From the NCBI GenBank assembly GCA_937910305.1, contig CALEPS010000010.1, positions 1 through 17,979 on the forward strand: 17,979 bases of DNA. The letters are read 5' to 3'. A model generated the notes under the pieces. That model was not told the origin of the DNA. It did no database searches and saw only the letters and a list, made by a program, of their open reading frames with translations. Position 1 is the first letter of the stretch; each line of letters opens with the position of its first letter. Positions 16,324-17,979 of this stretch are shown here, piece after piece. Position numbers and translations under genes: made by a program. The stretch comes from an uncultured Bacteroidales bacterium. Lineage in GTDB: Bacteria; Bacteroidota; Bacteroidia; Bacteroidales; Paludibacteraceae.

Positions 16324-17109
16324 ATGAAAAGAATTGTTGGTGGTTTAATGCTGTTGTTGTTGGCTCTGGCAGCCGTTTCATGCAGTGAGAAGAACGTGGT
16401 GGAGAACGTGGATCCGGAAGAGAATTTGCGGTTCGAAATCCGGGTGGATTCGGTAGAGACAACATCGGCTCGTATTGCGATTATTCCCTCGGATACCGTT
16501 TCGACATATTATTGGAATCTTTTTTATGCCGCGTCCATAGCCGGAATGTCGGATGATACACTTTGTTCGGAGATGAAGAAAGATATGGAGAACGAACTCA
16601 ACCGGAGTTCCTTAAACGCAATAGCGTTCTCCGTTTCCGATATGCTTTCCCAAGGTGACGAACTATATAATTATAAGGGTCTGGCAGCTAATACCGACTA
16701 TGCGGTCCTGGCGGTAAAGATGAATGAAGAAGGACATGCGTCCGGTCCGGTGGCGAAACAATACTTCAAGACCTTGCCGGTAGAAGAGGACTCATCGGTG
16801 GTGATAGCTACCGGGACGGCGAAGCTGCATGATCTGCGCAAGACGGATGGAACCTTTATGCTGGCCGCCAATGACGGAGATTTGGAAATCACTATCTCTG
16901 TATTCTCGACGGAGCTGGAAGGACTCTTCACTTCCGCGGATATGGACCAATCGGCTTCTTATATCACCGACTGGGGTATGTTCAAATCCTTCAATATCTT
17001 AGAGCTCGAATTTACAGGAAAACAGGAAGAAGGAAACTATATCTACGAAGGCTGGTTCATCACGGTGAACAAAGTCAAATATCGCTTCCGTTTCCTCTGC
17101 TCCCTTTGA
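16324..17109 (+). CDS. Lipoprotein with fibronectin-III-like domain
   Basis: A 261-residue lipoprotein. The signal peptide ends in lipobox AVSC, with Cys20 the predicted lipidated residue. Residues 35-150 show the pattern common in Bacteroidales surface lipoproteins: a strand pair with FEIRVDSVETTSARIAI, a Y-Y-W strand, a helical insertion (SEMKKDMENELN), then YNYKGLAANTDYAVLAVKM and a closing KQYFKTLP. This looks like a fibronectin-III-type fold with a helical insert. Residues 155-261 form a second beta domain with LEITISVFS and a terminal KVKYRFRF strand, which faintly resembles the modules of the upstream repeat proteins. It is monocistronic from its own promoter. No enzyme motif is present; a binding role at the cell surface is inferred only. 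Confidence 0.85.
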   Translation: MKRIVGGLMLLLLALAAVSCSEKNVVENVDPEENLRFEIRVDSVETTSARIAIIPSDTVSTYYWNLFYAASIAGMSDDTLCSEMKKDMENELNRSSLNAIAFSVSDMLSQGDELYNYKGLAANTDYAVLAVKMNEEGHASGPVAKQYFKTLPVEEDSSVVIATGTAKLHDLRKTDGTFMLAANDGDLEITISVFSTELEGLFTSADMDQSASYITDWGMFKSFNILELEFTGKQEEGNYIYEGWFITVNKVKYRFRFLCSL

Positions 17110-17136
17110 TGTTATTTTAGCTGAAACGAAAGTAAA

Positions 17137-17154
17137 GCGCGAAGCAATTCGTGC
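17137..17154 (+). terminator. Possible terminator hairpin after the lipoprotein gene
   Basis: GCGCGAA (17137-17143) pairs with TTCGTGC (17148-17154), including one G-T wobble, around a GCAA (GNRA-type) loop. It starts 28 bases after the stop. The following T tract is short (GGTTTA), so its activity as a terminator is uncertain. Confidence 0.4.
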
Positions 17155-17199
17155 GGTTTAGTCTGTGACTTTAAATTATCTAAAATGTTTACCGACTGT

Positions 17200-17310
17200 T
17201 GTAGATAACTTTTTATTTTGGACAACTTTTCGACTTTTTAAAAATCGCAAAATACTGATAATAAATAAAGTAACAAAAAGTTTTGGACAACTTTTCAAAA
17301 TTGTTAATAA
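17200..17310 (+). promoter_or_regulatory. Cluster of DnaA-box-like direct repeats upstream of the reductase gene
   Basis: Three same-strand copies of a 15-base motif are visible: TGTAGATAACTTTTT (17200-17214) and two identical TTTGGACAACTTTTC (17217-17231 and 17282-17296). TGTTAATAA at 17302-17310 is a further partial match. Against the DnaA box TGTGGATAA they match 8, 7, 7 and 7 of 9 positions. An A/T-rich stretch lies between the copies. This suggests DnaA or another repressor controlling the reductase gene; it is not proven. Confidence 0.45.
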
Positions 17311-17349
17311 ATTTTGTTGTCAAAAAATAGAATTTTTTTCTCGAAAATA

Positions 17350-17381
17350 TTTGCGTATATCGAAAATTTGTTGTACTTTTG
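17350..17381 (+). promoter_or_regulatory. Consensus Bacteroidota promoter of the ribonucleotide reductase gene
   Basis: TTTG at 17350-17353, a 20-base spacer, and TACTTTTG at 17374-17381. Both elements match the consensus. The leader to the ATG at 17432 is about 45 bases. The repeated motifs at 17200-17310 lie 40 to 150 bases upstream of the -33 element. Confidence 0.85.
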
Positions 17382-17431
17382 CACAGATTTTCGGTCACTA
17401 AGAATTTTAGTTACTATATAACAGACATATT

Positions 17432-17979
17432 ATGGAAACATACATTATCAAACGTGATGGTAAGAAAGAGTTGTTTACCATCGACAAAATCAAAAATGCT
17501 ATCTCGAAGGCATTCTTAGCAGTTGGTGCATTTGCAACGGAGGAAGCACTGACTTCCATCCTTTCGCATCTGCGGGTTCATAACAACGTGACCGTTGAGG
17601 ATATCCAGAACCAGGTGGAGGTTGCGCTTATGGCGGAGGGTTATTATCAGGTGGCTAAAGCATATATGCTTTATCGCCATCAGCACACCGAGGACCGCGA
17701 CACGCAGCGTCGTCTCGATTTCATGATGAACTATGTGCAGGCTTCCAATGCCGCTGAGGGATCGAAATTTGATGCGAACGCTAACGTGGAGCATAAGAAC
17801 ATCGCTACTCTTATCGGTGAGCTGCCTAAGCAGGGATTCATCCGTCTCAACCGCCGTCTCCTCACCGAGCGCATCAAAGAGATGTTCGGCAAAGAGCTCT
17901 CCGATCGGTATATGAGCCTCCTCAACCAGCATTTCATCTACAAGAACGACGAGACCAACCTCGCTAACTATTGCGCCTC
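17432..17979 (+). CDS. nrdD: Ribonucleotide reductase large subunit, N-terminal part (ATP-cone), probably anaerobic NrdD; 3'-partial
   Basis: The first 182 residues of a gene that runs off the window. Residues 1-95 form an ATP-cone, the allosteric domain that senses ATP/dATP: YIIKRDGKKELFTIDKIKNA at 4-23, then VEDIQNQVE and AYMLYRHQH. After it come KFDANANVEHKNIATLIGEL and LNRRLLTERIKEMFG, and finally YIYKNDETNLANYC-like residues entering the catalytic domain. This N-terminal layout matches my recollection of Bacteroidales proteins annotated as anaerobic ribonucleoside-triphosphate reductase, which make dNTPs using a glycyl radical. The glycyl-radical and metal-site parts lie outside the window, so a class I or II enzyme is not excluded. 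The ATG at 17432 follows a perfect promoter. Confidence 0.8.
   Translation, partial: METYIIKRDGKKELFTIDKIKNAISKAFLAVGAFATEEALTSILSHLRVHNNVTVEDIQNQVEVALMAEGYYQVAKAYMLYRHQHTEDRDTQRRLDFMMNYVQASNAAEGSKFDANANVEHKNIATLIGELPKQGFIRLNRRLLTERIKEMFGKELSDRYMSLLNQHFIYKNDETNLANYCA

Noticed and set aside
17216..17296. NrdR boxes controlling the reductase gene
   Set aside because: The 16-base direct repeat does not match the NrdR box (ACACWATATATWGTGT-like), and the 65-base spacing differs from the usual paired boxes.

Overview
The window looks like chromosomal DNA of an anaerobic member of the Bacteroidota, most likely order Bacteroidales. Five promoters carry the Bacteroidota signature: a TTTG/TTG element, exactly 20 bases, then TAnnTTTG, with an A/T-rich leader and no clear Shine-Dalgarno sequence. 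Lipobox proteins, a GH53 endo-galactanase, a short C-terminal tail shared by three secreted proteins, and an ATP-cone ribonucleotide reductase resembling Bacteroidales enzymes all fit. I cannot name a genus.

Layout. (1) Bases 46-549: end of an unrecognised small gene, possibly open upstream. (2) Bases 565-9608: one promoter followed by five closely spaced genes. They encode a periplasmic von Willebrand A (VWA) protein, a lipobox protein with an internal membrane helix, a 938-residue tubulin/FtsZ-like GTPase homologue, a 1211-residue membrane protein with a complete papain-like triad, and a small lipoprotein. (3) Bases 9581-10921, minus strand: a secreted GH53 arabinogalactan endo-beta-1,4-galactanase, convergent with and overlapping the operon's last gene. 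(4) Bases 11038-16095: two large paralogous secreted repeat proteins, with a terminator between them and another after the second. (5) Bases 16124-17109: 11-bp and 22-bp tandem repeats, a textbook promoter and a lipoprotein gene. (6) Bases 17110-17979: an A/T-rich regulatory region with repeated DnaA-box-like motifs, then the 5' part of a ribonucleotide reductase gene, probably nrdD.

The most notable item is the five-gene operon. An FtsZ/tubulin-superfamily protein beside a VWA protein recalls the FtsZ-like membrane-remodelling systems proposed by Makarova and Koonin from comparative genomics. Here the set is joined by a giant cytosol-facing papain-like protease anchored by a two-helix hairpin, and by a protein that could link periplasm to cytoplasm. 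My inference is a trans-envelope machine: periplasmic VWA sensor or adhesion protein, membrane-spanning linker, cytosolic GTP-dependent filament, and membrane-anchored protease. Its function is unknown; cell-envelope remodelling or defence are both open.

The right half is mainly export cargo. The galactanase and both repeat proteins end in the same kind of tail (RNGQL-I-NG-Y pattern), probably a sorting signal. No rRNA, tRNA, CRISPR array, transposase or integrase was seen.
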